Assembly: GCA_024036415.1 (NCBI GenBank)
Contig: JAMWET010000763.1
Span: 384,501-448,500, forward strand
Source of the DNA: Prochilodus magdalenae
Lineage: Eukaryota; Chordata; Actinopteri; Characiformes; Prochilodontidae
Direction: 5' to 3'
Length of the DNA: 64,000 bases
Position numbers and translations under genes: made by a program. Shown in pieces: positions 48,201 through 61,944 of the stretch (positions within the stretch are counted from its first letter, which is position 1; each line of letters opens with the position of its first letter). The notes beneath the pieces were generated by a model. It was not told the DNA's origin. It did no database searches and was given only the letters and a program-made list of their open reading frames with translations.

Positions 48201-50591
48201 CTGTTAAGAGGGAAGAATCTCCCCTAAATACCTGTACGGTAATAATGTTTGGCTCTGTAGCAGCATATACACTTTATGTTCTTTATGATTTTATCATAAC
48301 ATATTTCGTGTCATAAAATTTTATATCTGGGCAATTAACAGGTTATTAAAACTTTTTTTCACTACAGTCTTTTAGATCAATGAGAAATGGCAAACAGTTA
48401 ATGCCACAAATAGGGCTTGAACTTGGGACTAAAATGTTCTGTGAGAAAAACATTAACCTATATTGTGCCTTGTATGTTGGGGTAAAATGCCCTGACATAG
48501 TGATTTAGAGAGTCACTTCCAGTTAGATCACAAACTGTAGCCACAGATGGCATACGGTATGAAAAATCTAAAGTATCAATGTCCATACGGTGATTTAAGA
48601 TATTAACCTCTTTATTGTCAGCTACAATTATATCAGAACTATAATACTTGCAAGTCTATTCACTGATATTGCAGTATTTGAGGGTTCTGCTATTTGGTTG
48701 AGCAATCTGAAAATATATTTCAGAAGATCCAGTGTATTTAAACAAACAGTGTTAAACTGATGTACCCTAGAGAATTTATATATCCATATGAGTATATGTA
48801 GGTTATATACACATAATGCACTGCACTGTTTGTAATAATTTCTTGTAAAGGGCCCTCACTGGTATTAATGATGATTTTCCTATTAGCTTGCTGTACAAAT
48901 AAATGTTAACAAAAACCCTCTTAGGTCAGTGACGGTGCTTAAAACATCAAAGGACACTGTAGATAAAACAATAAAGATCAAAGCAACATTACATTCTAGA
49001 GACTTTTATTTTGCCCAGCAGGGAAGATTAGGAAAACAGCCTCTGACTGGTTGACAGACTCGATCAGCCAGCCATCAGTGCACAACTAGCTTTTAAGGAG
49101 AGCGTTCATTGATGGTGTATACAACATTGTTGACCTGAGAAGATTAATTCATATCTTCATTTAATTAATTAAGTTATTAATAAGTAAATACAATAATTGT
49201 TTAATTAATAGCTTCATTTTCACTTTACCAAATAAGACATTTTATGGATCTCAAAAGACTCCTTAAAGATGCCAATTTAGCATTATTTTCTCATATAAAA
49301 ACAGCAGAAATTCAATTTCTAATGCTTTTGGAGTTATCTTACCAAACAGATTTACCACCCTGCACCGTGAAACTTCTAGTAATGCTGCTGCTCTGTGCAC
49401 ATACCATTTACAGAGCTATCAGTGCATACATTGTGTGGACCGTCAGTGTGCATTGCACTTATGTGGGTGGCCTGGTGTGTACACACCAGTGTGGGCAGTG
49501 TGCTGTGCTGCTTAACTAGTGTGGTAGGTGGTAACCTCATTGGGTGCAGTGTGGACAGGTAGCTCGTTGTGTGGGTAAATTGTTCTGACTTATGATTGGA
49601 GCATAGTATGTGGCCCTGGAGACTAAAGTAGCAGTGTTGTCAGAAGCAGCCTGCAGCATCGTGGAGAAGCCCAGGGGCATCCCAGGCTGTGGAGGGCAGA
49701 CTTCGGCAGCCCTCGTCACAGCGCTGACAGAGTCATTAGGATTCTATTCCCAACTCCCTGCTCCTTTCATTGCTTATTAGCCATACAATCCATTACAGGC
49801 AGGCCATGCTCACAGCCTCCTCCCCGCCAGCTCCCCAAATTACACATGGGGGGAAATATTCCATCAGCACGATCACTGTTACGAGGCGCAGAGAGGGAAC
49901 TTTGAAGAAAAGCAACGGGAGATAACAAGGCCAATGCACCAACGGTGATGCCAAAGACACAGAAGGGCACTGGTGTGAGATTTGAGAGTGTTGATGGTTT
50001 TGCACTCCAGGGACTGGCTTCTGGATTTAAGGCCCCATCATTATAGGTACTATCATTATAAGAATTGTCACACTTACTAACAAACACTGCCCACAAAGCA
50101 TGAAGCAAATCAAAAAGCCGTATGCATCTTGTGCTTTTCAGGCTGTCACGGAGCTAATCAAACAGTGTCTCTTTCCATAAGAACCATTTGGAGTTCAATT
50201 TCAGATTCTATTTCACAGAACTGCGGGATAAGCAGCAGCATCCTGGGCCCGCAGATTCGGCGTGATTACAATTGTGTGTCTGGAAACCGTTGAGTCTGCA
50301 CCCCTCTCCCTGACAGAGCCCATTGATTCGTGCTGCTGGAAATATATAGAGAGAAAAAGAGACACAGCACTCTCGCACGGTGGAGTGGAACCTCCCCACA
50401 GCCCACCTGAGCGAACAACACTGAGATTATCTGCAGCTGGCCTACTGCTCTGGTGGGCTGCAGGCTCGAGTGACACGGGCAGCTGGCCAGTCACAGCTGA
50501 AGGCTGAGGCGTGAACAGAATACATGGGTGATGGCGAAGCTCTCCATTTTGATAAGGGTGATAAAAAAGTAAAAAAAGAAACGAAAGCACC
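45231..50591. other. Long region with no recognised gene
   Basis: Mostly AT-rich. The 49750-50520 block is higher in GC and carries overlapping open frames on both strands (49767-50108, 50213-50590, 50262-50507) that cancel each other as evidence. No RNA gene is seen. Confidence 0.35.
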
Positions 50592-50729
50592 AGAAAGGTT
50601 TCTTTGGACCGATGCCAGTGAGGAACCGCTTCTGGTTCCCTAAAGAATCTTTCACTGAGAATTCAATTTGGAAGCACTCGATGGAAAAGTTGCTTCAGGG
50701 AACCCAATTTCTGCCGAAGAAACCTTTCT
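50592..50729. mobile_element. Small palindromic MITE, 138 bp
   Basis: agaaaggtttctt at 50592-50604 is perfectly mirrored by aagaaacctttct at 50717-50729. ggaaccgcttctggttccct lies inside. It belongs to the agaacc/ggttct group. Confidence 0.6.
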
Positions 50730-50801
50730 AGAATCTTGATTGAGAAGCTGTAGAAGGGCATTGAAGGCTGGGGCATAAAGCACTGAAACTGAAGGAGCTA
50801 G

Positions 50802-51062
50802 AGTTCACCACAAACAGAACTCGATTTAATTCTCTTAACTATAGTGGCCAGAACCTTGCCTGAGTACTCAACAATCCTTGCTCCCGCTGCATACAAAGCC
50901 TGTCTGCATTTTGCAAAGTGTCTGCTGACCCTGAAAGTTTCTCCATATGGTCCAAGCAATCCCACTCCAGCAAAAGAAAAAATCACCTCAGCAGTACACA
51001 AGAGTGCAATTGACAATTACATTTTGCACCAGCTGGAGAATGCCTGTCTCAAGAATGTCTGA
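50802..51062 (+). other. Short open frame of coding-like composition, unidentified
   Basis: Open from the TAG near 50800 to TGA at 51060-51062, with an ATG at 50844 (MARTLPEYSTILAPAAYKAC onward, ending LENACLKNV). The residue mix lacks low complexity and codons lean toward purine-any-pyrimidine order. No domain is recognised, no splice signals are convincing, and the length is within chance. It converges on the minus frame at 51071 with only 8 bp between their stops. Confidence 0.2.
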
Positions 51063-51070
51063 GAATTAGA

Positions 51071-51277
51071 TTATCGATTTGCTTCTATCTCATAGTTGTT
51101 GCCCTCAAAGACAATGGCACCTTTTTCTATCTTATCTGCACCAATCATTCCACAGGACAGAAAGTCTGGACGTCTGAATCTTTCAAAGTGAAAAGTATTA
51201 TCGTTGTTAATTCTAAAGGAGGTGAAATTGAATGTTTGGGAATTTGCAAGCTCCTCTTCAATAACATTCTGCCACAT
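51071..51277 (-). other. Short open frame of coding-like composition, unidentified
   Basis: Starts MWQNVIEEELANSQTFNF and ends GNNYEIEANR then TAA; 68 codons, and the frame is open about 19 codons further upstream (…GRKQKG). It is rich in N, E and F with mixed polarity, unlike most chance frames here. No family is recognised. It could be a relic of a mobile element or virus-like sequence, a missed exon, or chance. Confidence 0.2.
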
Positions 51278-51289
51278 GCCTTTTTGTTT

Positions 51290-52170
51290 GCGGCCAGCCG
51301 AAGCACAGAGCGTGTTTGCTCTCCCCTCTTATGAATGCAACTCAGCAAAAAGTGCTAATGGCATGCTAATAGGGATGGCTAATGGAGTTTATTTTCGGGC
51401 GCCTCCTTTGTGCATCTATCGACAAGCATCCAAGAGGGGATATAAGGGCATGCTATTCTTTACACCTTCTCATCTCGATTGCCTTCAGCTTGTAAGCTAA
51501 TATATTTCGAGCTTCGCTGATCTATTGATCCCCTACGCAAGTAAAAAAAAGGCTTTTTTAGCAGAGGAAAATGAGATGGCGAGGGGAAAAATACCTTGGC
51601 CTTTCAAGGAGAGAGGATATTAGCATTTTGATGGTCTGAGGGGAAGATTAGACCATGTTTAAGAAGAGAACAAACAGGCGGAGATGTGGCAAAAAGACCG
51701 GCTATTGTTTTATCGTTGGATAATGCTGGTCCAGCGTCTCTATTATTGCTGCAAATAAATGATCCCCTGACGTCATTTACCTCAAGTGCATCAGCAGGAG
51801 AGCCAAGGCTAATATGTATGGCTTTTGCTGGTACACAAAATTTTGGCCTCAGGGTTGTTTTTCTTGCTTCATGCCCATCCTAACTGCTACTGACACGTGG
51901 TAATGCACATTTGACTGTCTCTCTCTCTCCTTCCTCTGGTTGCGTATGGTCTGTAATAAACACTCCACACTGGGCTCGTCTGCCACTGTCTTGCTGAGCA
52001 GGATCGGCGGCGAGTGCATTAGCTGCTCTATCGGAGAGCATATTGATCTGCTCTGAACATGGTTTACAGCTACAGAAAAAGCCAGAGAAAGCCAGGCTAC
52101 AGGAGAGGGAGCGTATGTTTTATTCCACCGCCTGGCTCTTGGCCAATGTTTCATAGCTACATTACATAAT
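51290..52170. other. Repeat-free block, possible conserved non-coding element
   Basis: Contains TAAT/ATTA-bearing words (gctaatggcatgctaatagg, gatggctaatggag) and balanced composition with no simple repeats, unlike its surroundings. Open frames on both strands lack support. Composition-based suggestion only. Confidence 0.25.
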
Positions 52171-55100
52171 TACAAATGCTTCTTAGCAGATGCCGAGACT
52201 TTAGGGCTAGTAGATATCACTATGAGAGGCATGAAAATTAAATGAAAATGCAGCAGGAGATATGCTCTGTGCCTGTTTTGAATTGGTTTTGTTTTATCAA
52301 ATGAAACCGAATGACTCACAACAGTGAAGACTAGTTTTGTCACCCAGTAAGACAATTCTCGTGCTTGAAGGGGAAAGTCAAAGTAAAAAATTAAATGTGA
52401 TAATGTGACTAATGTAACAGCCACCTAAAAGACGTGGCAGACCACCCTATTTCAGATAACCAGCACAGCAAGCTCCACTCTTGCTATATATTTGCAAACA
52501 TCCACAGGTGTTATCCACTAAGTGCTATGGGTCTGAAATGATGTGTAGCTGTTCCCAGAACATCCTTACTGAGACAGACACATCAAACAAAGAAGCTGCT
52601 GATTATTCGGATGGTGAGAAGTAGAAAACGCTAAACCAACATCTAAAACTGAAATTTGCATGTGTACAAATATTCCCACTGATTTGTACACACACACACA
52701 TACACGCACACACACAAACACAAACACACAAACACACACACACGTACATGCATATATCTGTCAATATCTCATTGGAAGTGCACCAAAACTGTCTCCATTC
52801 ACAAGCTCATTGGCTATAATGTGATGTCCATTAGCCTTACCACAGACATCTGGACATCCTGTGAGTCCTGTGAGTGTTCTCAGTTCAACCGTGCAACTAT
52901 TTTGAATGAAGGAAACCGCACATTAGCATAGCATTCACTTTTACACTCTACTGATATAAACAGAATGAAATAAGGCGTTCAGCACCACTTATCACACTTG
53001 GTATCAGTTTACTTCCTCTTTACAGACTGTTGTTTACCGGCTGAAAAATACAAAACTAAAAAAGGCTCAGTTTGTAACGTTAGCTGTGCTTACAGGCCAT
53101 TAGCATGTCTGTTTATGTAAAAGACTGGCTGCATTTCTCAGTGTACATTTCAAGCTACATGCGATTTACTGGGGCTTTCTGTCTCCTTGATACGGCAAAT
53201 TACTGTGGTGCCAAAAAACTGAACTGAGTGATGCAGAGTGGAAGCGCCATTCGGTGTATCTTCATTAAAAATAGTTATTCTTGGTGTTTGCCGGTCTCAG
53301 CAGTTTCAGATGCCAATGATCTAAAGACATATTGTAAAATATAGGATACTGGCATCGACACAGAATTCCCATATCAGTGCATTCCTAATTCTTAGTACAT
53401 TTAACATCATTTAACATCTACCAGCATTAAAAGTTTGAAGGGAGCTATTTTTCACTTTGTGGTTTGAAAATCAATGCTGAAGCTCAAATTTGAGAGCTGT
53501 CAGCAACAGCAAAACCCAGCCCAAAAGAACAAAATTAAATTAAACTTTAAAACAGTAATTAAGTGGCAAATATCACTGACAAAAATGTAGGTGCCTTTGT
53601 TATTCTTTGTCATTTAACACAGCAGCAGGTATCCTTAGCCTCAACAATTAAACAGTAGGAGCTAAAAATTGTATTTCTCAAATAAGCTATAGAAGCTGTG
53701 GTGGCTCTGTGGAGAAAAAAAATCATTAGGCCTCAGTTCAAATCAGTCTCCAGAGTTTCGACAGTACTTACACCCTTGGCTTTCGTTATTTAAACAAGCA
53801 GCCGGGTCGATAGCAAAGTAATCGTAATGGTCAGACAAAGGGGGTCTGCTATCTCATCAGGAAAGCTCTTCTTTTTTTATATAATCCCCATTCAGGTTTG
53901 CTTCCTCAGCTCCAGCTGTGATGCAGATCGAAGCGTCAGCCGGGTGGAGCCGGAGGAGCGAGGCCAGCCAGAGACGCTCCCGCCATGCCCTTCAAAAGCT
54001 TCTCAGCCAGGGAGAGCTTGTGTAACATCAGCATATTGAGTTCAGGCTAGGAGACCACTTCCATTCCTCTGCTGTGGCTTTTGATCGATGGTGAAATGGA
54101 GGGAACGTTATTGTGCATGAACTGAACAAAGCAAATCTGGTGAGTTATATTTTTTTTTCTCCCCCCTCTCGTTTCCTCCTCTTGCTCTCAAGGGGAGGTT
54201 GCACCGAATGAATCATTACAGTTCTGCGTGCCTTTTTAACGAAAACAGAGTTAACGCTGGTGATTCCCAGCATCCTCAGACTCATCTCCGTCACTTCTGA
54301 TTAGTGCTGTCGCTTCTGCGGTGAGGGTGATTGGATAGAGCTGGAGAGTAAAGTGGCTCTGTGACCCCTGTGATCTACATAATCAGTCTTGGTGCATGCA
54401 GACGTGGTTAACTCCCCGAGCGAGGTCAAGGCACTCGCTTGTTTAGGGAAGATTGTTGTGCGAGATGCAACAGCATTGCTACGAATGATTGTCAACAACA
54501 ATGCCTTCATTAGGGAATAAAGCACACATTCAGGCTTTTATACTTGCTAACAAATGTGTAAAAGGCAAAGATGTTCCCAAATGGTCCTAGGAAAATCATT
54601 TACTTGACCTAACCATTTTACTTTATGGCAATGGATGGCAATGCATTCCCTAATGTTTCCCTTAATTTTCTTGATAGTAATTGTAGCTATCATCCATTAC
54701 CTGACTTGGCTAATCAGTTTACCCCTAACTTGAATAAGGTGGGTGGAATGTAACATATCCTTGTGATAGTGGCATCACGGAGAAATCTAGAACCAAACTT
54801 TAGCTGTACTATCTATAACTATAACTAACTCATAAGATATGAACTCCTAAAAAAAATTAATAAATAAATAAATAAAAGACATTCGTCTTACTTTTGACTG
54901 TATTCATGTTTGTTTGTACTTTGTTTCAATGTGAAGACACATTTATTCAATGGATAAAGGTTTTAGATTCAATTTGCATAAGTGTCTAAGACCTTTTCAT
55001 GTGTTTGCTTTTATTTGATAGGTGGACCTTGTTAAGCTTGAGAGACATTTTGCATCTATGGATAATAAAGCATATTCAATTTCTTTTAATAAAGCTCAGC

Positions 55101-55220
55101 TGTTTCTCACCTGTGCCAAATCAAAGCAAGTCTTTCGGCTTTTAAAGTCAGCATGACTTCTAATTAGAGCTGTGATGTACTTTGGTGTAGACTAATGGAG
55201 GAGCTTTTGATGTAACGACA
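52171..55220. other. Unassigned region with a CA microsatellite
   Basis: An imperfect (CA)n lies at about 52689-52743 and a (TAAA)n at about 54858-54878. The block 53800-54530 is less AT-rich. No exon is supported. Confidence 0.4.
52689..52743. repeat. Imperfect (CA)n microsatellite
   Basis: CA units interrupted by tacacg and aaacaca words. Confidence 0.9.
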
Positions 55221-55960
55221 CAAATGACCATGAGGACAATTATAACGCAGGTGGGCACAAGTCACAAAGTAATCACACATCAGTACGTACTGTCGAATAA
55301 ATCGCCGTGCATCAAGATAACGAGATGCCGCCTGATGAATAATTTAAATTAGATTTTAATCAAGGCGAGATTAATCTTTCCTTGTCCTATTTACAGATTG
55401 AAATTCTAGAACACTTGAGCGAACATTTGCATGCCTCTTATTAACATAGAGGGGGGGAAACAGCTGAACAAGTCATCCCATACTGCCTGTCTTCACAAAC
55501 CACCAACCTCCTGTTAACCTTTTTTCTCTCTCTCTCTACACTATGCATGAGTGACGGTGTCCTTGGTTGTTAGCCTTAGAATAATATGATTTGATGAATG
55601 ACGGGAGGGAAAAAGTGAGAAATCCCTGCTCGTAGGATCAGAGAGTGGATTAAAAGATGGAGCGCTCAACTTTCTTCCCCACTTTTACAATCGAGACAGG
55701 CATGGCGAGCCGAGTCGCAGATTTCATGGCAGCTTTTAAGGGATTAGGAGTCAAGCCTCTGCCTTTTGCAACCCCCCCCCAAGCGCCGCACTCCAACATC
55801 TACCCCCACCTCAGCCTTTGTCTTTCTGGAATCATCACCCAGAGAAGCATTCATCACTCTGATGAGTTTGAAAGAGAAGTCACGAGTGCTCTCCTCTTAA
55901 GAGCTGCTTTTTGTTGAGGGGAAAATGAGAGAAGGAGAAATGAGGATGGCCTTTGCTGTG
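55221..55960. other. Repeat-free block, possible conserved non-coding element
   Basis: Has atgaataatttaaattagat, tttaatcaaggcgagattaa and similar homeodomain-like words in otherwise non-repetitive sequence. An 86-codon plus frame (55657-55917) has no domain. Suggestive only. Confidence 0.25.
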
Positions 55961-57480
55961 TATAGTCAAATAAACTCTGCCTGTCTAGGAATAACATGAG
56001 TTTTTCCCTTATTTGCTACTTAAAACAAAGTTCTAGCTCCAGTATAGGGTTCTAAAAAGACCAGCCTTTCATAAGCCTATATAAACTTCTATTCAGGCTT
56101 TTTCCAACAGTTGTCATAAAGACTGTGTCTGTCTGTTCTGATGTTATCCCACTTCAGCGAAATGTCCACTGACGCTTTGTAAATGTCTCTGTAGCTTTAC
56201 TTCAGGTGTCATTTTGTACAGACTCAAGATTGCTCACAGTCAGTAACAAAACAGTTACAGCTGTCGAGTAGTGCATGTGTATGTCATTCAATTAAAAACC
56301 AAAAATGTTGTAAGAGAACCATTACTGGTTCCCTAAAGGACTATTTAAACTTGACTGTAGCCATGAATTGGATATGGGGGCAGGGCTCTGGTGCTACCTT
56401 CTCCCTGTCATTCACTACAGTGATTGACACTTCATTATGACTTTACAAAGGATTTCAAACAAATATGAAGTACAAACATTAATGTTAGTTGAATATGTGT
56501 GAATGTGTGGCTATTTTCTTTAAGTGTCTTAGCTATGATAGCTATCAGTTCCACAATTACTGTTCCAGCACAAAATTGGGTTGGTGTAAACATGACCCAT
56601 TCATATGAGTCATTATCAACGTTTTAAAGACTTGGCTGATGTAAAGTGCTGGTATAGTTGTACACTGTCACATTAAGAAATGGTGGACTATGTAGATATA
56701 TATAATGTACCAGATTGTTAAAGGGAAGTCGGCACTTTGCATGTGCTATCTAGGAACTCGAACTGTCAGCAGTTTATGGCTGAAATTCATATTTGAAGGA
56801 GCCTAAAGTTAGCTTAATGTTAATCAGGTCCTTAATCAAATGTTCTATGGCCAAATCATAGGGTGTAAATTGGTGTGTATAACCGCATCTGGGCATTTTT
56901 CACCCCAAGACAACAACATATACCTTCTAGGTAGAACATATCTAAAGAGAACTATCTAAAACATAGAGTAAATGCATTGTATGGTAACTTTAAACGTTCT
57001 TTACACAAAAAGGAATCTGAGTGCACGTCGGAGGTGCTTTAAACCTACCAAAAAGTTCTTCACACATAAATCCACAGAGAGGTTCAGCAATAAAACGTAA
57101 AGGCTTTAGGACCTTTATTTTTAAGAGTTTACATCTGATAAGTTATTTTCTTTACTCAAATGAGCCACTTTAACAATGGCAAACAGTGTTACAATGGCAA
57201 ACATCTCAGCCCTAATGAACCTCTCTAAAAACAGTTTGGGGTTTATAAACAGTCTTTTGTTTAGCCTTGGTCCTTTTTGATTTATTGACCAGTCCTTTCT
57301 GAGTATCGAGCGATGACAAAATATTACAAACATGGCTCCAAACTAAACCTCGGAATCTAAATCATGCACGCACATGCCTGCACATGCGCATACATATACG
57401 AGCTGTGAGAATTTGACCCAGACTCCTGACAGCTGCTTTTAGGTAAAAATGCATATTGGTCTTTTTTGCTGCATTATTAA
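55961..57480. other. AT-rich region with MITE fragments
   Basis: agagaaccattactggttcc at 56315-56334 followed by ctaaagg, and gttctttacacaaaaaggaa to aggacctttatttttaagag (56996-57127), match the agaacc/ggttct family. No gene is seen. Confidence 0.4.
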
Positions 57481-58000
57481 AGCGCTCTTTGAATGATGAC
57501 CTTTAGTGCACAGGGAGGGGGGGGGGGTAAAGTTGGGAGGGAGGGTTAGCTTGGTTTACATGCAAGTGTATCAGAGGTTCGGCCAGGGGCTATGTGAAAC
57601 CCTGCAAGCGCATCCAGCGCCATCGATAAAAGCAGTGAGGGACTGCCAGCGCTGCACTCAGAGCAGCCCAGGCCAAATCCGGTTTCATATTCATGCGGAT
57701 GAAAGGGAACCCTCCCTTTAAATGGGAACGAGATGGGTCCTCCAGCTCAAAGGACCACTCGGGAGCAGGGACAAAAAAGCAACTCCACATTCACGACTAT
57801 TTTACAAGTCATCCCAGGCTGTTGAGCGCTAGTGGGGGGAAATTGGGGAGATGTGAAATTAGCAATGCTGTCCCGATGTTGCTCTGACTTAAACACCACT
57901 GAAGCAGGATTTGTTTTACCAGAGGGCCTTCTGTAATGCAATTTGTCAAGAACGTAACAGGTATCTTCTCTGAGAACATCCTAGTCTGACTGCTCATGTC
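57481..58000. other. Less AT-rich block with a G-run
   Basis: A run of 11 G lies at about 57518-57528. The rest is non-repetitive with open frames on both strands that cannot all be real. Possible conserved non-coding sequence. Confidence 0.25.
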
Positions 58001-58354
58001 GGACTTACATGACGGCCACCGCGTTCAATAACAATAACAACACAGTACAGGTTCTGTTACTGGATTAGTGGGAGGTGATTCCGCCAGGTTCAGCCAGTTA
58101 CAGAAGATCATTCGCTCCCCAGGTTTACTATCAGACTGTTAAAACTATACTGCAGATTTATACGGGACTAAAGTCTAAATCCTTTCACAATTATTACTGC
58201 CTGGCTATAAAAATAACATAGAACGCAAAGTCATACTGGATTAAAATAAAAACCATTCCACAATGTTTACTGTCAGACTGCAAACACTACATGCACTGCA
58301 GATTCACACTGGATCAAAATTCCTCCTCATCTTTAACTATAAGACTGTAAAACT

Positions 58355-58830
58355 ACACTAGAAAAAAAGGTTCTTCATGGGTTTCTAGACAGTGGTTCTA
58401 CATATAGAACCGTGCGCAACACATTCTCCATCACCCTGAACAACTATTTCACCAGGCAAAGGACCATTTAAACATTGTAAGGGTGAAACATGCGGTGCAG
58501 GAGCCAGACACGGAAAAAGGCACTTGTCCCGGGACTCTCTAAAGATACACGCCCAGGACACACTGCATGCGGGGTAGAAGTAGTGTTTACTGGCCCAAGT
58601 AACCACACATCTCACCATTACTGTCCGGAGTAACTTAGAAGCACCTGCATCAGACGGGAGGCTAGGCTACAACTAGCTCCTTCGTCCCACGCAGAGGGCT
58701 ACAGCTCAGCGCGCATGTGCTATAGTCAAGTGCACGTAATCAACCGTTACAACATGCAGATGGTTCAACAAGTGTTTGTGGTTCTATATAGAACCAACCA
58801 GAGAACCCATTAAGAAAGATTAAAAATGTA
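58355..58830. mobile_element. MITE with ~40-bp inverted arms, agaacc/ggttct type
   Basis: The left arm is ggttcttcatgggtttctag then acagtggttctacatatagaacc. The right arm at about 58770-58818, read in reverse complement, is tttcttaatgggttctctgg then ttggttctatatagaacc. The two arms pair over about 40 bp. The interior (58420-58755) is less AT-rich and may be an inserted or captured segment. Confidence 0.6.
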
Positions 58831-61800
58831 CACACATTTTAGATTCATGCACTGATATTGATGACAATTATAAAAACCAAAAAATTCCAATTAACAATAA
58901 TGTCAATCTATATACACACATTATAAAAACAAGCCAGATTTACATAACATGATGACCTTCAAACAACTATCACCACGTAAACTCCTACACCTGGTGTAGG
59001 TGTTGCTGAAATAAGATCAGCACTTCTTTGCTTCTGTATGAAATCAATGGAGCCTTAAAACGGCATGAACACTCTGAGAAAGAACACCATTATGGATGCA
59101 GTCTGAAGCATAAGGTTTGGGGTTAGAGGCAGGGACAGGGGGAGGAACTGCGTCAGTGTCACACACGCAAGCGGTTCTGAGTGTCCAGGCTCTAGATTTA
59201 CAACCCTCAACCAACAGGCACTGCAAGGCACGGCCGTGTGTGCGAAAGGCCCAGCATTAAATAGATTTATGCAGCAAAGAGGCATGAGACGCAGCGGATT
59301 AAGGAGATGGAGGAGTTTCATTAATTTAAAAAGCGAGCAGCCTGCAAACCTCAGCCAGGTCTACTGGTCTGGAACAGTAACGTTGCAGGATTAGCAGGGG
59401 CAAAGGCCTGGGAAGGAAGCTATTTGGCCAAACTAATTAACAGAGACGCGGAAGAAAAAAACATACTCAGTTGAGCAGAGTGTTCATGCCTTGCACTGAG
59501 TCAGGAAGAGGACAGAATACAGACGAGTGAAGTGAAAGGCTCCATGAAAAGTGAATTGGGAGGGCAAAGAGAAATGACATGGCGAGGAAGACGGAGGTGG
59601 AGGTTAATGCTGTGTGATGATTCTTTGGATTATACTGTGGACGAAGCAAGCAGGAAAAGTGAAGAGGAGAATATCTACATAAACGACAGCCACTTGACCA
59701 CTTCTGTGGTCTGTAAATGAATAGCCTAGCATCAATTTCCTATGCCAGAGGCCTTTGATACAATTAAAGGGCCTGTAGCCTACATTTCTCTTGATTCTAT
59801 TTGGTTTCCTGATATCCACTTTAAACATTTGTGTGGTTTTATGTCATAATTCATTGATGTCTGTCTATTATGCATCCTCTCTTTATCCCTTTCTCATTAA
59901 TATATCAAATACTACCGTAATGTAATCCACACATAATTTCAATGTCTACATGTACTTTCATATTGTGTCAAAAATGCTTGTTTTGCTTTAACAGCAGCAT
60001 ATATAACTTTCCAATGTTGCAGCAAACCTGGGCATACAACCCAAGTACATATGCTGTGTATAAACACATTCTGGATCACTTTGGTGGATCTGACGCTGCT
60101 CCAAAATCTTTTCAAAAGAAAAAAAATACAGGTATATATATCCATTCATATAGTTATATTGATTATCTCACTTGACTTACTTGCCTGTAATGACCTGGAA
60201 TAAGAAATGTTCTTAGGATGCATTATGGAACCTGACTCGATAAAGTCTTAAGCTCTAGCTTTATAAAGGTTTATATATGTAATTACAACCATATAAAAGC
60301 AGTTATGCAACGTATACCCAGTATTATAAGTTATTATGTACATGTTATTAATGCTTTTGTAATGGTTTATGAATTAATATGGAGTGTTACCCGGTACCGG
60401 AGTGCTTTATAGAAAGGATAATAACTCCATGGAATTTTAGAAATGCTCCACATTCCCCCTGGCTTCCTTTTGGACATTTACACAAATACTCTAAAGCTGA
60501 CTGGATTCCATTTAGTCTAAAAAGCATGTCTTATGAATGTCATGAACATTGGAGACATCTGTTCATCGAATTTCACTTTTCATTTTATTTCTATGTATAG
60601 CTTAAAGCTTTATATATCAGTTCCATTCAAACGGCATCTCAGCAGAAGGTTAAATTCAGCTCAGTGTTTCACTGGAACCGGAACGACTTCTGGAGTGGAT
60701 TCTGTTCCATTATGCATCACCCCCCACAGGGGCTTATAGTGTGAGTCACACCAGTTCAAACTTTCATAACACAATCACTGCTAAAATAACATTACAAAAG
60801 TCAAATACTATGTTTAGAACCCGATCTCTGCTTCAGTCCAAAAGCTGACTGCATTTAACTAAAGTAATGAGGAACCACACATTGCCAAAAGTGAGTGTTT
60901 GCCTCTTTTTCCCAAAGCGACTTCTGTGTTTGCACTTTCTTCCTCCCGTGATAACAGCTATGGAAAATTACACTGATGTTTTAGCACACACTCTGAATCC
61001 AGATGTTTTCTAATGTATTATTTCTGATGACCCGAGGACATGCTCTCCATTTTCAGCAGAGGTCATTTGAGAAATCATCGCAGAAGAGGAGGAATTAAAC
61101 GCTCTCAGCTCTGTCAAATTAGAGTGAGCAGTCTGCAATATAAATGACATTTTCCTAGAGCGTTGTCATTATGTTGGGAAGCAGGAAGGCAAAGGCCTCG
61201 GATGATACTCACTCGAGCGTGCACACTGATGGCTATTTGAGTCCCACTCAGATAATTAACTGAGTTACTACAGACAGTACAAAAGTGTACCAAGAGTACA
61301 GCACACAAAGTAAAATTCCCACCTCCAAAGGCTCTCTTTATTATTTTAAACTGTGTAAATTTCCCTCGGAGGCTGCTTGGAACTTTAATTTTCATCCTGT
61401 TTGTAATATCTTTCACAAGGTACACTAATGGTTTTACATTCCACTGACTTCCATTCCCCATTACACTCATATAAATTGGCAAATTTAAATAAACATTTCT
61501 TAGCATTAAAATAATTAACCATGTTCAGAAGGGGAGCCCATCCTCCTTAAGGTGACTGTGGTTCTAAATGAATAATGGCTATTCCACATACTATATGGGT
61601 TTGCAGACACTGACTGAGTATTAAGGGGGGCTATAGTGTGGATTGCATTCAGAACTCACAGAGCAGTAGTAAGGTCAGGTAATTATAGATAGATATAAAT
61701 AGCTTAGGGTGACTTCCAGACACTGTTTACACATAGTCACTTCATGCATTTTTAATATCAATATTAGATCTGGATCATACCAGTGCATAAAAATACAAGT

Positions 61801-61944
61801 GCAAACACATGCAAGATGTACTTAAAACTACATATCTGATACATATCTGATCAAACCATCTCAGGAGGTGATCTGATATGCATTTAAGCCACATGTTATA
61901 GCAGTGTTAATGCATTCGTCTGTTCGAGATACTTTCCTCAACTT
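58831..61944. other. Unassigned region
   Basis: At about 60250-60392 AT-rich sequence ends atggagtgttacc, the inverse of the ggtaacact terminus common in fish DNA repeats. 59080-59460 is less AT-rich. No exon is supported. Confidence 0.35.
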
